Shown here piece by piece: positions 1 through 7,234 of a stretch of 28,986 nucleotides of DNA. The translations under genes were made by a program, and so were the position numbers. Under the pieces are notes generated by a model. That model was given only the letters and a program-made list of their open reading frames with translations. It made no database searches and was not told the DNA's origin. How positions within the stretch are numbered: position 1 is the stretch's first letter; every line of letters starts with the position of its first letter. The stretch is from contig JBOFFC010000045.1 of NCBI GenBank assembly GCA_051648405.1, positions 1 to 28,986 on the forward strand. Direction: 5' to 3'. This DNA is from JBOFFC01 sp051648405 (lineage in GTDB: Bacteria > Planctomycetota > Planctomycetia > Pirellulales > Lacipirellulaceae).

Positions 1-116
1 CCGCGGACGAACGAAGCACTGACATCAAACCGCAAGGCCAACTGCGGGCTCTTCCCCTCGCCACGGTCGTACGCCGCAACGATCCGCTCTCGCAGGTCCA
101 TCGAAATCGCTTGCAT
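1..116 (-). CDS. IS630-like transposase, N-terminal fragment (runs off the window)
   Basis: Translation from the ATG at 116 reads MQAISMDLRERIVAAYDRGE and continues with a pattern matching a helix-turn-helix (LALRFDVSASFVR). This is the usual opening of IS630/Tc1-family transposases, where an N-terminal HTH binds the element ends and a DDE domain follows. Only about 38 residues lie in the window, so the catalytic domain is not visible. The start is well supported by a perfect AAGGAGG at 123-129, six bases upstream. A second in-frame ATG is at 101. A stand-alone HTH regulator is possible but less likely with this opening. The family call is from recognition of the pattern, not from a search. 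Confidence 0.72.
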   Translation of the reverse strand, partial: MQAISMDLRERIVAAYDRGEGKSPQLALRFDVSASFVR

Positions 117-171
117 CACCGTCCTCCTTGGTTGGACAACGGTCTACCCAAACTCCACTCCTGGCGCTATA
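1..171 (-). mobile_element. End of an IS630-like insertion element
   Basis: The transposase start at 116 is followed outward by a short non-coding stretch (117-166) and then by the broken end of a PIN-domain gene. IS630 elements insert at TA dinucleotides, and a TA lies at the junction (around 169-172). I infer that the element's 5' end is about here. The opposite end is outside the window, so terminal inverted repeats and target duplication cannot be compared, and the exact boundary is a guess. Confidence 0.45.
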
Positions 172-424
172 CCAAGTTCGAAAGTGCTGTATCTACCTCG
201 ACGATCTCTTGTAGCACCTTCGCCAACACCGCTAGCTTTGTGCTCTGCCAATTCAATCTCATCGCAAGCGACTCAACCTCTCCTCGGGTGACAACGCAGA
301 TCAGACACCTGATCAACGATCCGCTGAGGCCAAACTGCGTATCGATCGACACGCCCGTCTTGTCGCCTCGTATGAGATGTACAAGTACGCAGGTGTCGAG
401 CAGAAAGTCCGAGCCGGCCGCCAC
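167..424 (-). pseudogene. PIN-domain (VapC-type) toxin, truncated at its C-terminus
   Basis: The 85 codons begin at GTG 424 and give a PIN-domain start: FLLDTCVLVHLIRGD carries the first catalytic Asp, and VVTRGEVESLA carries the conserved Glu region. PIN toxins are Mg-dependent RNases of about 125-140 residues. Here the protein ends at about residue 85, before the second half that carries the remaining acidic residues, so it is probably inactive. The break falls next to the IS630-like element, which suggests an insertion cut the gene. The GTG start shares one base with the TAG stop of the upstream gene (TAGTG), an overlap typical of toxin-antitoxin pairs. Family recognition is confident; inactivity is an inference. 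Confidence 0.7.
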
Positions 425-1371
425 TACTCGATCTCCGCGAGTGCTTCGGCGATCTGCTTGTCCGACTCATCCCCCGGCCAACGCCCCATCATCGCCGCAA
501 TGCCGCAGTGCTCGACTTGGGCGGCACGCAGTCGCTTCGCGTCGAGCGACCCTCTCGACTCTGGTATTGACCCGAAGAATCGATCGGCTTCCGTCGCGGC
601 CCTCATGGACTCGGCGTCGATTCGGAGAACAGCGCCTGACGGACGGTAGACAGCCTTCCCGTAGACAGCCACGTCCAGATTCCAAAGCCCTGAGATCGTC
701 GGAAAGAGACTGTCGTCGAACGACCCTGCAACCCTCTGACCGGATTCCAGCAAAATTCGGAAGCGTTGTGTGCTCGCTTCGATCACATCAAGCCTCCCGA
801 AAACGCGCACCGACCTCGGTGAAGGAACTTGGTTGCACAGCGACTCCGCGCACAGTATCGCGTTGTCATCGATTGCAATCCTTCGCCCAGCGCCTTCACG
901 CGAGCCAATCGTCGCGCTCACGAACGGCCCTTTCGATGCTGCCCCAACAGCTTTTCGGAATCGCGCGAGGTCGCGGAGGAGTGGGCGATCGAATCGTTCG
1001 CTATCGGACTGCCTGTCGACAACGTCTCCGATCACGTATCCGAGCAAGTCGAGGGCCGTCTCGTCTGGGCGCGGTCGCAGTTCCGGAAACAGAGATTTCT
1101 GTCGGTATATCTCCTCCGCCGCTTCGCCGATCGTGGGACATTCGAACCAAATGGTCGCGTCCTTTTCGACGACGTCAACGAGCCGAAGATCCGCCGCCTG
1201 AACCAGCCAAGAAGGCACCCAGCCTTTCCGACGACTTCGACTCCGCAGGCTCATCGACACCGCGCCACGGGCTACGTCAGGAAGGACGGCCAGGAAAGCG
1301 CCTAGCTGCTTCGGCGGCAACTTGCCGTCGAGCGGGTTCGTCGATTCCAGGGAAATGGAGCGTGCTATCAT
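424..1371 (-). CDS. Hypothetical protein, probable antitoxin partner of the PIN toxin
   Basis: This is a 315-residue protein of no family I can name. The ATG at 1371 is preferred; a GTG at 1377 in the same frame would add two residues, and neither has a clear Shine-Dalgarno site. No signal peptide or membrane segment is seen, so it should be cytoplasmic. A central stretch near residues 190-270 (VRVFGRLDVIEAS..., then alternating strands) looks like a small beta-barrel. The C-terminus, GRWPGDESDKQIAEALAEIE, resembles the short acidic tail of VapB-like antitoxins that binds a PIN toxin. The gene overlaps the PIN start by one base, so the two are co-transcribed and probably coupled. It is much longer than a normal antitoxin. 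Role inferred from context and the tail only. Confidence 0.6.
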   Translation of the reverse strand: MIARSISLESTNPLDGKLPPKQLGAFLAVLPDVARGAVSMSLRSRSRRKGWVPSWLVQAADLRLVDVVEKDATIWFECPTIGEAAEEIYRQKSLFPELRPRPDETALDLLGYVIGDVVDRQSDSERFDRPLLRDLARFRKAVGAASKGPFVSATIGSREGAGRRIAIDDNAILCAESLCNQVPSPRSVRVFGRLDVIEASTQRFRILLESGQRVAGSFDDSLFPTISGLWNLDVAVYGKAVYRPSGAVLRIDAESMRAATEADRFFGSIPESRGSLDAKRLRAAQVEHCGIAAMMGRWPGDESDKQIAEALAEIE

Positions 1372-1438
1372 GACCACATCGGTTTTCTCGTCGGAATGGG
1401 AGTCGCTTCAGTTACCAAGACGGCTTGTCCGGGGGCTA

Positions 1439-1463
1439 GTCTGAAGGCGCACTAACGCCAGAC
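1439..1463. other. Hairpin between two accessory genes
   Basis: GTCT-gaa-GGCG, then a six-base loop, then CGCC-AGAC forms an imperfect stem-loop in the gap between the probable antitoxin gene and the MmeI-like remnant. Both neighbours are read leftward. It could be a terminator for the remnant gene, but no T-run follows. The rest of 1372-1513 shows nothing I can name. Confidence 0.3.
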
Positions 1464-1513
1464 GACACGTGAAGCGATCCACGCTAGCAGACCGCGAATG
1501 TCGTCCCCGCAGG

Positions 1514-2101
1514 TCATCGGGCATGCTGTCCGGCTCCACGGCCTGATTCTAGTCTGCGGCAAGGTGCCTGCGCTCCGTTTTCTGGGTCGGGGAACGGGAC
1601 GTAGGCCCCGCCCGTCTGCGAGAACTCGCTGTATAGCTCGATCGAGTGCCCGACGTCCACCACCAGCACGAACGGGGGCCGCCCCTCGTCGGCCGGCAGG
1701 GCCCGAGCGTACTGCTGCGCCTGCCCCGCGGCGCGACGCATGGTGTCGTCGTACCCCTTGCTGCCGCGCGTGCCGTGCCCCTTCTTCTTCGCCTTGGCCG
1801 CCGTTTGCTGCGCGGTGCTCAGCAGCTCGCGCTGGTCATCGGCCTCGACCCCTTGCTTGGTCTCGCAGACGAACGCGCCGCGATTGTAGAGGTCGGCGTA
1901 GCCGGTCGAGTGCGTGCCGTCGAGGTTGTCGAAGCGGACGGCTCGCTCGAAGACGTGGGCGTTCTGCTGGTTGTCCTCGACCGCCGGCTCGGGCCGCGGC
2001 ACGCCGAGCAGGTCGCACAGCTCGATCAGAAACGATTGGTAGTTCGACCGCTCCGACGCGGCGGACTTACCCCAACGGGCGACGAACTGCGCAGCGTCCA
2101 T
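1514..2101 (-). pseudogene. MmeI-like restriction-modification enzyme, N-terminal nuclease domain only
   Basis: The start MDAAQFVARWGKSAASERSN followed by YQSFLIELCDLLGVPRP is characteristic of large MmeI-type single-chain restriction-modification proteins, in which an N-terminal nuclease is joined to a gamma-class methyltransferase and a target-recognition domain. The nuclease motif is intact: Asp70, nine residues, Glu80-Thr-Lys82 (D-x9-E-x-K). Such enzymes usually have 900 or more residues, but this frame ends at 195. Similarity seems to stop near PFPDPENG (about residue 172), and the last 23 residues look like read-through. Methyltransferase and specificity domains are absent, so this is a remnant of a defence gene. 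The start ATG at 2101 fits the family well. Confidence 0.75.
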
Positions 2102-2214
2102 ACGGCGGATCGAGGGGACTGTCGGAGCGAACGCCTACGGTCAGCCGTGGCAAAACTAGCGTATCGTCTCGGCGCGGCTACGGGCAGCCGGGACGGCGGC
2201 CGTTACGACTCCGG

Positions 2215-2236
2215 GCGCTGACGCTTCCGGCTCACC
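2215..2236. repeat. Possible planctomycete intergenic repeat
   Basis: On the minus strand this reads GGTGAGCCGGAAGCGTCAGC plus two bases. I recall short sequences with the core GAGCCGGAAGCG as common intergenic repeats in Pirellulales genomes. Only one copy is in this window, so the sequence here does not prove repetition. It lies just beyond the stop codon of the ABC exporter gene (2244). Confidence 0.35.
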
Positions 2237-2243
2237 ACGCGCG

Positions 2244-4286
2244 CTACAGCGCCGTCTGCGCTTCCACCGCGTCGCGTTGGCGGGTGACCATCTCGTGGTA
2301 GACGCCGCCGCGGTCCATCAGCTCGGCGTGCGCGCCGCGCTCGATCACGCGGCCGGCGTCCATCACCAGGATCAGGTCGGCCTGCGCGACCGTCGATAGC
2401 CGGTGGGCGATCACGAACGTCGTGCGGCCGTGCATCAGGTCGGCGAGCGACTGCTGGATCAGTTGCTCGCTCTGGGTGTCGAGGTTGCTGGTCGCCTCGT
2501 CGAGGATCAGGATCTGCGGGTCGGCCAGCAGGGCGCGGGCGATCGAGAGCCGCTGCGCTTGGCCCCCCGAGAGCCGCACGCCGCGCTCGCCGATCACCGA
2601 GTCGTACCCCTTGGGGAGCTCGGCGATGAACTCGTGGGCGTTGGCGCGGCGGGCCGCGTCGATCACCTCGTCGAGCGACGCCTTGGGGCGGCCGTAGGCG
2701 ATGTTCTCGCGGACGCTGCCGTCGAACAGGAACGTGTCCTGCTGCACGACGCCGAGCAGCCGCCTGTACGAGGCGAGGCGCAGGTCGCGCAGGTCGACGC
2801 CGTTGAGCGTGATGCGGCCGGCGGTCGGGTCCTGGAAGCGGGCGACGAGGTCGGTGACGGTCGTCTTCCCCGCGCCGCTGCGACCGACCAGCGCGACGAC
2901 GGTCCCGCCGGGGACCGCCAGGTCGAGGCCGCGGACCACGGGGGCGCCCTCTTCGTACTCGAAGTCGACGCGCTCGAAACGCAGCTCGTCGACCGCGCGC
3001 GGCGCGTCGCTCGCCCCGGGGCGGTCGGGCTTGTCGGTTGGCGACTGGATGACCTCGAACACACGCTCCATGCCGGCCAGCGAGCGCTGCATCTCGGAGA
3101 ACGAGTTGACGATCTGCCACACCGGGTCGAGCAGCAGCATCGTGTACCACTGGAAGGCCATGATGTCGCCGATCGACGCGTTCCCGGCGATCTGCATCCA
3201 GCCCCCCATCCAGACGATGACGACGTTCATGGCCGCCATCATGAAGCCCCAACTGGTCCAGAGGATCAGCTCCTTCTGGTGGGCGAACATCTCCTTGCGG
3301 GCGATCGTGTGGCGGCCGACGAGGTAGCCGGCCTTCTCGTGCAGCTCGCGGCCGTACGAGCGGACGACGCGGATCCCGCCGAACGTCTCGCTGACGCGGG
3401 CGTCGATCGCCGAGTTCTCGCTGCGCATCGAGCGGTAGATCGGCCGCACGCGCCCCGCGACGATCATCGACAGCGCGATCGCCGGCGGCAGGACCATCAT
3501 CGCCGTGAGCGCCAGGCGCCAGTTGAGCGTCAGCAAGATCGTCATCGCGACGACCAGCCGCAGCAGCGATACGCCGGGGGAGATGATCGCCAGTTGCAGC
3601 AGGCCCGTGGTGCGGTCGATGTCCCCCGAGAGCCGGCTGAGGATGCCGCCGGTCTTCATTTCGGAGAGCTGCTCGAGCGGCAGGTGCAGCATCCGCTCGT
3701 ACAGCGCGCGGCGCAGCGACTGCACGACGCGGACGTTCAGCAGGCGTTGGCGCAGGTTGCGCGTCGCCTCGACCAGCTTCGACAGGACGATCACCGCCAG
3801 GAAGACGGCGCCGGCCGCGTTGAGCGCTCCGAGCCGCTCGGGACGCGTGAGGCCGACCTTGAGCAGCACGTCGTCGACGATGTGCCGCATGAACAGCGGT
3901 TGGGCCATGTCGAGCACGGCCGTGCCGACCGCCAGGCCGAGTAAAATCGTGACGTCGCGCGTGTGGGGCCGGAGCCACTCGGCGTAGAGCCCCAGGTAGC
4001 GGCGGCGGTGCGGCCGCTCGGCGCGACCGGCGAGGCCTTCGGTGTCGTTGTCGCCGCTCGGCTCGGTTGAGTACTCGGCCGTGCGGCCCAGGCGATAGGC
4101 GTCGCGGAACCGCTCAAAGCGCCGGCGGCTCGACGGGAACCAGAGCGCGGCGGGGGCGGAGACTCCCTCCGCGGCGGGATCGACGCGCGGCGAACCGGCC
4201 CCGACGGGAGCGGCCCCGTCAGGAGCGGCCCTATCGGGGACGACTGCGGTCTGCCGACTCGAACGGCGCGAAGTGAGGCGGGACAA
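2244..4286 (-). CDS. ABC exporter, fused permease and ATPase (MsbA/MDR type)
   Basis: A half-transporter of about 680 residues. After a disordered, Pro/Arg-rich N-terminus of about 60 residues, six membrane helices of the type IV exporter fold follow (first helix near ILLGLAVGTAVLDMAQPLFM). The C-terminal ATPase has Walker A GRSGAGKTT (about 467), Q-loop VVQQDTFLF, signature LSGGQAQR (about 572), Walker B ILILDEATS (about 590) and H-loop VIAHRLS. It should act as a homodimer in the inner membrane; the substrate (lipid, peptide or drug) cannot be told. The start is uncertain. TTG 4286 is used because a strong hairpin lies at 4340-4355, but a GTG at 4424 overlaps the upstream stop (GTGA) and a TTG lies at 4391. 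Co-transcription with the msr genes upstream is possible. Confidence 0.88.
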   Translation of the reverse strand: MSRLTSRRSSRQTAVVPDRAAPDGAAPVGAGSPRVDPAAEGVSAPAALWFPSSRRRFERFRDAYRLGRTAEYSTEPSGDNDTEGLAGRAERPHRRRYLGLYAEWLRPHTRDVTILLGLAVGTAVLDMAQPLFMRHIVDDVLLKVGLTRPERLGALNAAGAVFLAVIVLSKLVEATRNLRQRLLNVRVVQSLRRALYERMLHLPLEQLSEMKTGGILSRLSGDIDRTTGLLQLAIISPGVSLLRLVVAMTILLTLNWRLALTAMMVLPPAIALSMIVAGRVRPIYRSMRSENSAIDARVSETFGGIRVVRSYGRELHEKAGYLVGRHTIARKEMFAHQKELILWTSWGFMMAAMNVVIVWMGGWMQIAGNASIGDIMAFQWYTMLLLDPVWQIVNSFSEMQRSLAGMERVFEVIQSPTDKPDRPGASDAPRAVDELRFERVDFEYEEGAPVVRGLDLAVPGGTVVALVGRSGAGKTTVTDLVARFQDPTAGRITLNGVDLRDLRLASYRRLLGVVQQDTFLFDGSVRENIAYGRPKASLDEVIDAARRANAHEFIAELPKGYDSVIGERGVRLSGGQAQRLSIARALLADPQILILDEATSNLDTQSEQLIQQSLADLMHGRTTFVIAHRLSTVAQADLILVMDAGRVIERGAHAELMDRGGVYHEMVTRQRDAVEAQTAL

Positions 4287-4339
4287 CGGCTCGGGCGGGG
4301 CAGGGGGGCGGGCCGGGGAGGTCGTGCGGGGGTCGCTCG

Positions 4340-4355
4340 CGAGCCCGAAGGCTCG
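4340..4355 (-). other. Hairpin with UUCG tetraloop between msrQ fusion and ABC exporter
   Basis: On the minus strand the sequence is CGAGCC-TTCG-GGCTCG, a perfect six-base stem closed by the very stable C(UUCG)G tetraloop; outer bases extend it with a bulge. It lies 66 bases beyond the stop of the upstream gene (4421). No T-run follows, so it may be a processing or stability element rather than a terminator. It argues that translation of the ABC exporter starts after it. Confidence 0.55.
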
Positions 4356-4420
4356 AGCGCCGATTGTTCCCGCTAAGTCCCCATTGGGCAACGATCTGGC
4401 CCGCCGCGATCGCCGCCGCC

Positions 4421-6142
4421 TCACGCCTCGACGACAAGGTCCTCCAGGGCGTGCGACTGGCAAGCCAGCACCCAACCGGCCGCCTTCTCGCGCGGCGCCA
4501 GGGCGTCTTCCGCGTCCATCGACACGGTCCCGGCCTTGAGTCGCACTTTGCACTGCCCGCAGACCCCGGCGCGGCACTCGAACGGGATCGGCGCCCCCGC
4601 CTGTTCGGACAGTTCGAGCAGCGTTTGGCCGTCGATCGCGGTCGCCGTGAGCCTCGACTTCGCGAACCGGACCATCGCGGTCGCGGGCGGGGCGACTTCG
4701 GTGGCCCCATCGGGCTGCGCAAACTGCGCTACGGGGGCGACCGAGCCGGGCGCGGTGTCGAGCCCCCTCGGGGAGACAAACGCCTCGGTCAGCACGCGCT
4801 CGGCGGGGACTCCCGCTTCGACGAGCATCGCGGTCACCGCGTCCATCATCGGCTTCGGCCCGCACAGGTAGACGAGCCGCTTAACCAGTTCGGGGACACG
4901 ATCGACGAGGTACTGCTTCGAGAGCCTCCCCCGGTCGCCGCGCCAGTGCGGGTCTTGGTCGGCGTCGGACAGGATCAGGTGGACGTGCAGGTTGGAGAAC
5001 CGCTGGCGGAGTGCTTCGAGCTCGTCGCGGAAGATCACGCCGGCGCTCTCCCGCGCCGCGAAGACGAAGTCGATCCGCCCGGTCCAACAGGTGTCGGTGA
5101 GGTACCGCGCGATCGACATCAAGGGGGTCACACCGACCCCCCCCGCGATCAGGACGACGCTGTCGGCCTCGGCGCCGGTGAACGTGAACCGCCCCGCCGG
5201 CGCGGCGACACGCAGCGTGTCCCCTTCGCGGACCACGTCGTGCAGGTTGCGCGACGAAAGGCCCATCGCCTCGCGCTTGACGGTGATCTCGCAGTAGTGC
5301 GAGCGGCTGGGGGCCGACGCGATCGTGTAGCAGCGCGTGACGCGCTTGCCTTCGATCTCTTGCTGGAGCGTCAGGAACTGCCCCGCGACGTGACGGAACG
5401 GCAGCTCTCCTCCCTCAACAGCGACGAGGCGGAGCGTGCGGACGTCGGGGGTCTCGTCGAACACGCGCGCGACGCGGAGGTCGCCACGCCAGATCGCCGG
5501 CTTCGACTTCGGTGAGGCAACCGCTTGCGGCGTGGCGGCGGGCCGGGTCGCAGCGTGCTTCAGGTCGGCGTAGCGCCACCCGGCTCGCGCCGCCAGCAGC
5601 GTCGCGACTACCCCCGCGAACACCAGCGGCTGCCGCACGTCGGACTTGACGAGCAGGAAGTAGTGGAGGACGCCGAGCGCGGCGACGACGTACGCGAGCC
5701 GGTGAAGCAGCTTCCAGCGCTTCGCGCCGAGGCGACGGATCATCCCGTCGGTTGACGTGAGCGCCAGCGGGACCATCAGGGCGACGGCGACGAATCCGAT
5801 CTGCAAGAAGCGCCGCGACGAGATCTCGGCGAGCGTGCTCGCGAGGTTCAGCTCGCGGTCGCCGATCACGTAGATCGCCAAGTGCGCGCACGCGTAGTAG
5901 AAGCCCAGCAGGCCGAGCGGCCGGCGCATCGCGACCAGCTCGTTGTAGCCCGTGAGGCGGCGCAGCGGCGTGACGCACAGCGACAGGCACAGGCAGACCA
6001 GCGCCACGAGGCCCGTTGTGCGGAGGGCGTCGTTGACGGCGTTCGCGCCGAGTTGCCCGCGGTACGCGTCCCACACGAGCATCGCGCCGGGGACGGCGCC
6101 GTTGACCCACGCCAGGAACTTGAGGTATCGCGCAGTCGTCAT
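4421..6142 (-). CDS. msrQ: MsrQ-like haem membrane protein fused to an FAD/NAD(P)H/2Fe-2S reductase
   Basis: 573 residues with three parts. Residues 1-200 are a ferric-reductase-like membrane domain resembling MsrQ (YedZ), with helices and candidate haem histidines His87, His147 and His160. Residues 215-455 are an oxidoreductase module with an FAD site (RCYTIASAP, about 270) and NAD(P) motifs (GGVGVTPLMS at 334 and CGPKPMM at 427). Residues 485-573 are a plant-type 2Fe-2S ferredoxin with Cys523, Cys528, Cys531 and Cys561. Known MsrQ (about 200 residues) passes electrons through the inner membrane to periplasmic MsrP and borrows a separate flavin reductase; here the donor is built in. The gene lies 22 bases after msrP, so the two form an operon. 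Family assignment is confident; the electron path NAD(P)H-FAD/FeS-haem-MsrP is inferred. Confidence 0.92.
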   Translation of the reverse strand: MTTARYLKFLAWVNGAVPGAMLVWDAYRGQLGANAVNDALRTTGLVALVCLCLSLCVTPLRRLTGYNELVAMRRPLGLLGFYYACAHLAIYVIGDRELNLASTLAEISSRRFLQIGFVAVALMVPLALTSTDGMIRRLGAKRWKLLHRLAYVVAALGVLHYFLLVKSDVRQPLVFAGVVATLLAARAGWRYADLKHAATRPAATPQAVASPKSKPAIWRGDLRVARVFDETPDVRTLRLVAVEGGELPFRHVAGQFLTLQQEIEGKRVTRCYTIASAPSRSHYCEITVKREAMGLSSRNLHDVVREGDTLRVAAPAGRFTFTGAEADSVVLIAGGVGVTPLMSIARYLTDTCWTGRIDFVFAARESAGVIFRDELEALRQRFSNLHVHLILSDADQDPHWRGDRGRLSKQYLVDRVPELVKRLVYLCGPKPMMDAVTAMLVEAGVPAERVLTEAFVSPRGLDTAPGSVAPVAQFAQPDGATEVAPPATAMVRFAKSRLTATAIDGQTLLELSEQAGAPIPFECRAGVCGQCKVRLKAGTVSMDAEDALAPREKAAGWVLACQSHALEDLVVEA

Positions 6143-6164
6143 CGGGGTCTCGGGGCAGGGTTCG

Positions 6165-7145
6165 CTAAAAGTTCGTTCGCAAGTCGAGCCCCTCGTAGAG
6201 CGAGGCGACCTGTTCGGCGTACCCGTTCAAGGGGAGCGTGTCGCGTCGCCCGGACTCGCCGATCCGTTGCTCGGTCGCTTGGCTCCAGCGCGGGTGATCG
6301 ACCTCGGGGTTCACGTTCGCGTAGAAGCCGTACTCATTTGCGGCGAGCGCGTTCCAGGTGGTCTTGGGCTGGTCCGAGACGAGCGAGATCCGCACGATCG
6401 ACTTGATCCCCTTGAAGCCGTACTTCCACGGGACGACCAGCCGCAGCGGCGCGCCGTCCTGCGGGGGGAGCTCGCGGCCGTAGAGCCCGGTGGCGAGCAA
6501 GGTCAGCGGGTGCATCGCCTCGTCGAGACGCAGCCCCTCGACGTACGGCCACTCGAGGACGGCGGTCTTCTGCCCCGGCATGCGCTCGGGGTCGAGCAGC
6601 GTCTCGAAGGCGACGTACTTGGCCCCCGCCATCGGCTCGACCGCGGCGATCAGGCTCGCCAGCGGGATTCCGGCCCAGGGGATGACCATCGACCAGGCCT
6701 CGACGCACCGCATGCGGTAGACGCGCTCTTCGAGGGGCGCGACGGCTCGCAGGTCTTCCATGGTGAAGACGCGCGGCTTGTTGACCAGCCCATCGACCGT
6801 GACGGTCCAGCCCTCGGTCGTGAACCCTTTGGCGAGACGGGCGACGTCGGACTTGTCGGTGGTGAACTCGTAGAAGTTGTTGTAGTTGGTAATCGCTTCG
6901 AGCGAGGTCTTGGGTTCATCGACGAAGAACCCCGTTTCTGCCGACGCGGGTTCGGCCGCCGCGAGCCCCTCGATCACCGCCGTCTCGGGGGCCTGCATGG
7001 GTCCCCCCTTGAGCAGGCGGTAGAGCATCGCCGTCCCGGCGGCGCTCCCGGCGAGCACCCCGGCGCGGAGCAGCGCGCGGCGGTTGAAGTACACCGACGC
7101 CGGGGTTGGTTGGTCGGTGATCGCTTCTGTCATGCGGTCGTTCAT
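6165..7145 (-). CDS. msrP: Protein-methionine-sulfoxide reductase, catalytic subunit MsrP
   Basis: 326 residues, close to the E. coli MsrP (YedY) length. It is a molybdopterin enzyme of the sulfite-oxidase fold that reduces methionine sulfoxide in periplasmic proteins. The twin-arginine signal is visible: NRRALLRAGVLAGSAAGTA at residues 21-39. RMRCVEAWSMVIPW holds Cys147, the expected molybdenum ligand, and the C-terminal WNALAANEYGFYANVNPEVDHPRWSQA region is typical of the family (residues 264-290 or so). The frame is open further upstream, but ATG 7145 gives the natural N-terminus; ATG 7133 is an alternative. The membrane partner gene follows 22 bases later, and a methionine-rich secreted protein gene lies 89 bases upstream on the same strand, a likely substrate. 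Confidence 0.96.
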   Translation of the reverse strand: MNDRMTEAITDQPTPASVYFNRRALLRAGVLAGSAAGTAMLYRLLKGGPMQAPETAVIEGLAAAEPASAETGFFVDEPKTSLEAITNYNNFYEFTTDKSDVARLAKGFTTEGWTVTVDGLVNKPRVFTMEDLRAVAPLEERVYRMRCVEAWSMVIPWAGIPLASLIAAVEPMAGAKYVAFETLLDPERMPGQKTAVLEWPYVEGLRLDEAMHPLTLLATGLYGRELPPQDGAPLRLVVPWKYGFKGIKSIVRISLVSDQPKTTWNALAANEYGFYANVNPEVDHPRWSQATEQRIGESGRRDTLPLNGYAEQVASLYEGLDLRTNF

Positions 7146-7183
7146 GATCGAGCGTAGATGGGCTGGGGCTCGTGGGCCGACGC

Positions 7184-7215
7184 GGCCCGCCCGCCGAGGA
7201 CGGGGCGGGCGGGCC
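7184..7215 (-). other. 12-bp perfect hairpin between the Met-rich gene and msrP
   Basis: GGCCCGCCCGCC (7184-7195) and GGCGGGCGGGCC (7204-7215) pair perfectly around an eight-base loop. It lies 20 bases past the Met-rich gene's stop and 38 bases before msrP. There is no T-run on the minus strand after it. It may act as a partial terminator or as a 3' stabiliser that lets the Met-rich mRNA accumulate more than the msrP mRNA. That role is an inference. Confidence 0.6.
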
Positions 7216-7234
7216 ACGCTCGACCCGCGCGGGA

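Noticed and set aside
111..1373. Long rightward open frame of 420 codons
   Set aside because: It lies opposite the transposase start, PIN remnant and antitoxin-like gene, has an Arg/Ser-rich sequence without domain pattern, and no ribosome site. It is a shadow frame.
1439..1463. Integron attC-like site
   Set aside because: The hairpin contains CACTAAC, but the R'/R'' core motifs do not fit (the first base is not a purine), there is no integrase and no cassette array. Kept only as an unassigned hairpin.
2403..3944. Long rightward frame opposite the ABC exporter
   Set aside because: Composition is Asp/Arg/Val-rich with no domains, and it mirrors a clear ABC exporter with all ATPase motifs. 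High GC content produces such shadow frames.
4424..4865. Upstream extension of the ABC exporter frame to 873 codons
   Set aside because: The extension is antisense-free but out of frame with the ferredoxin domain of the msrQ fusion, which is clearly coding. The true exporter start must be at or after 4424.
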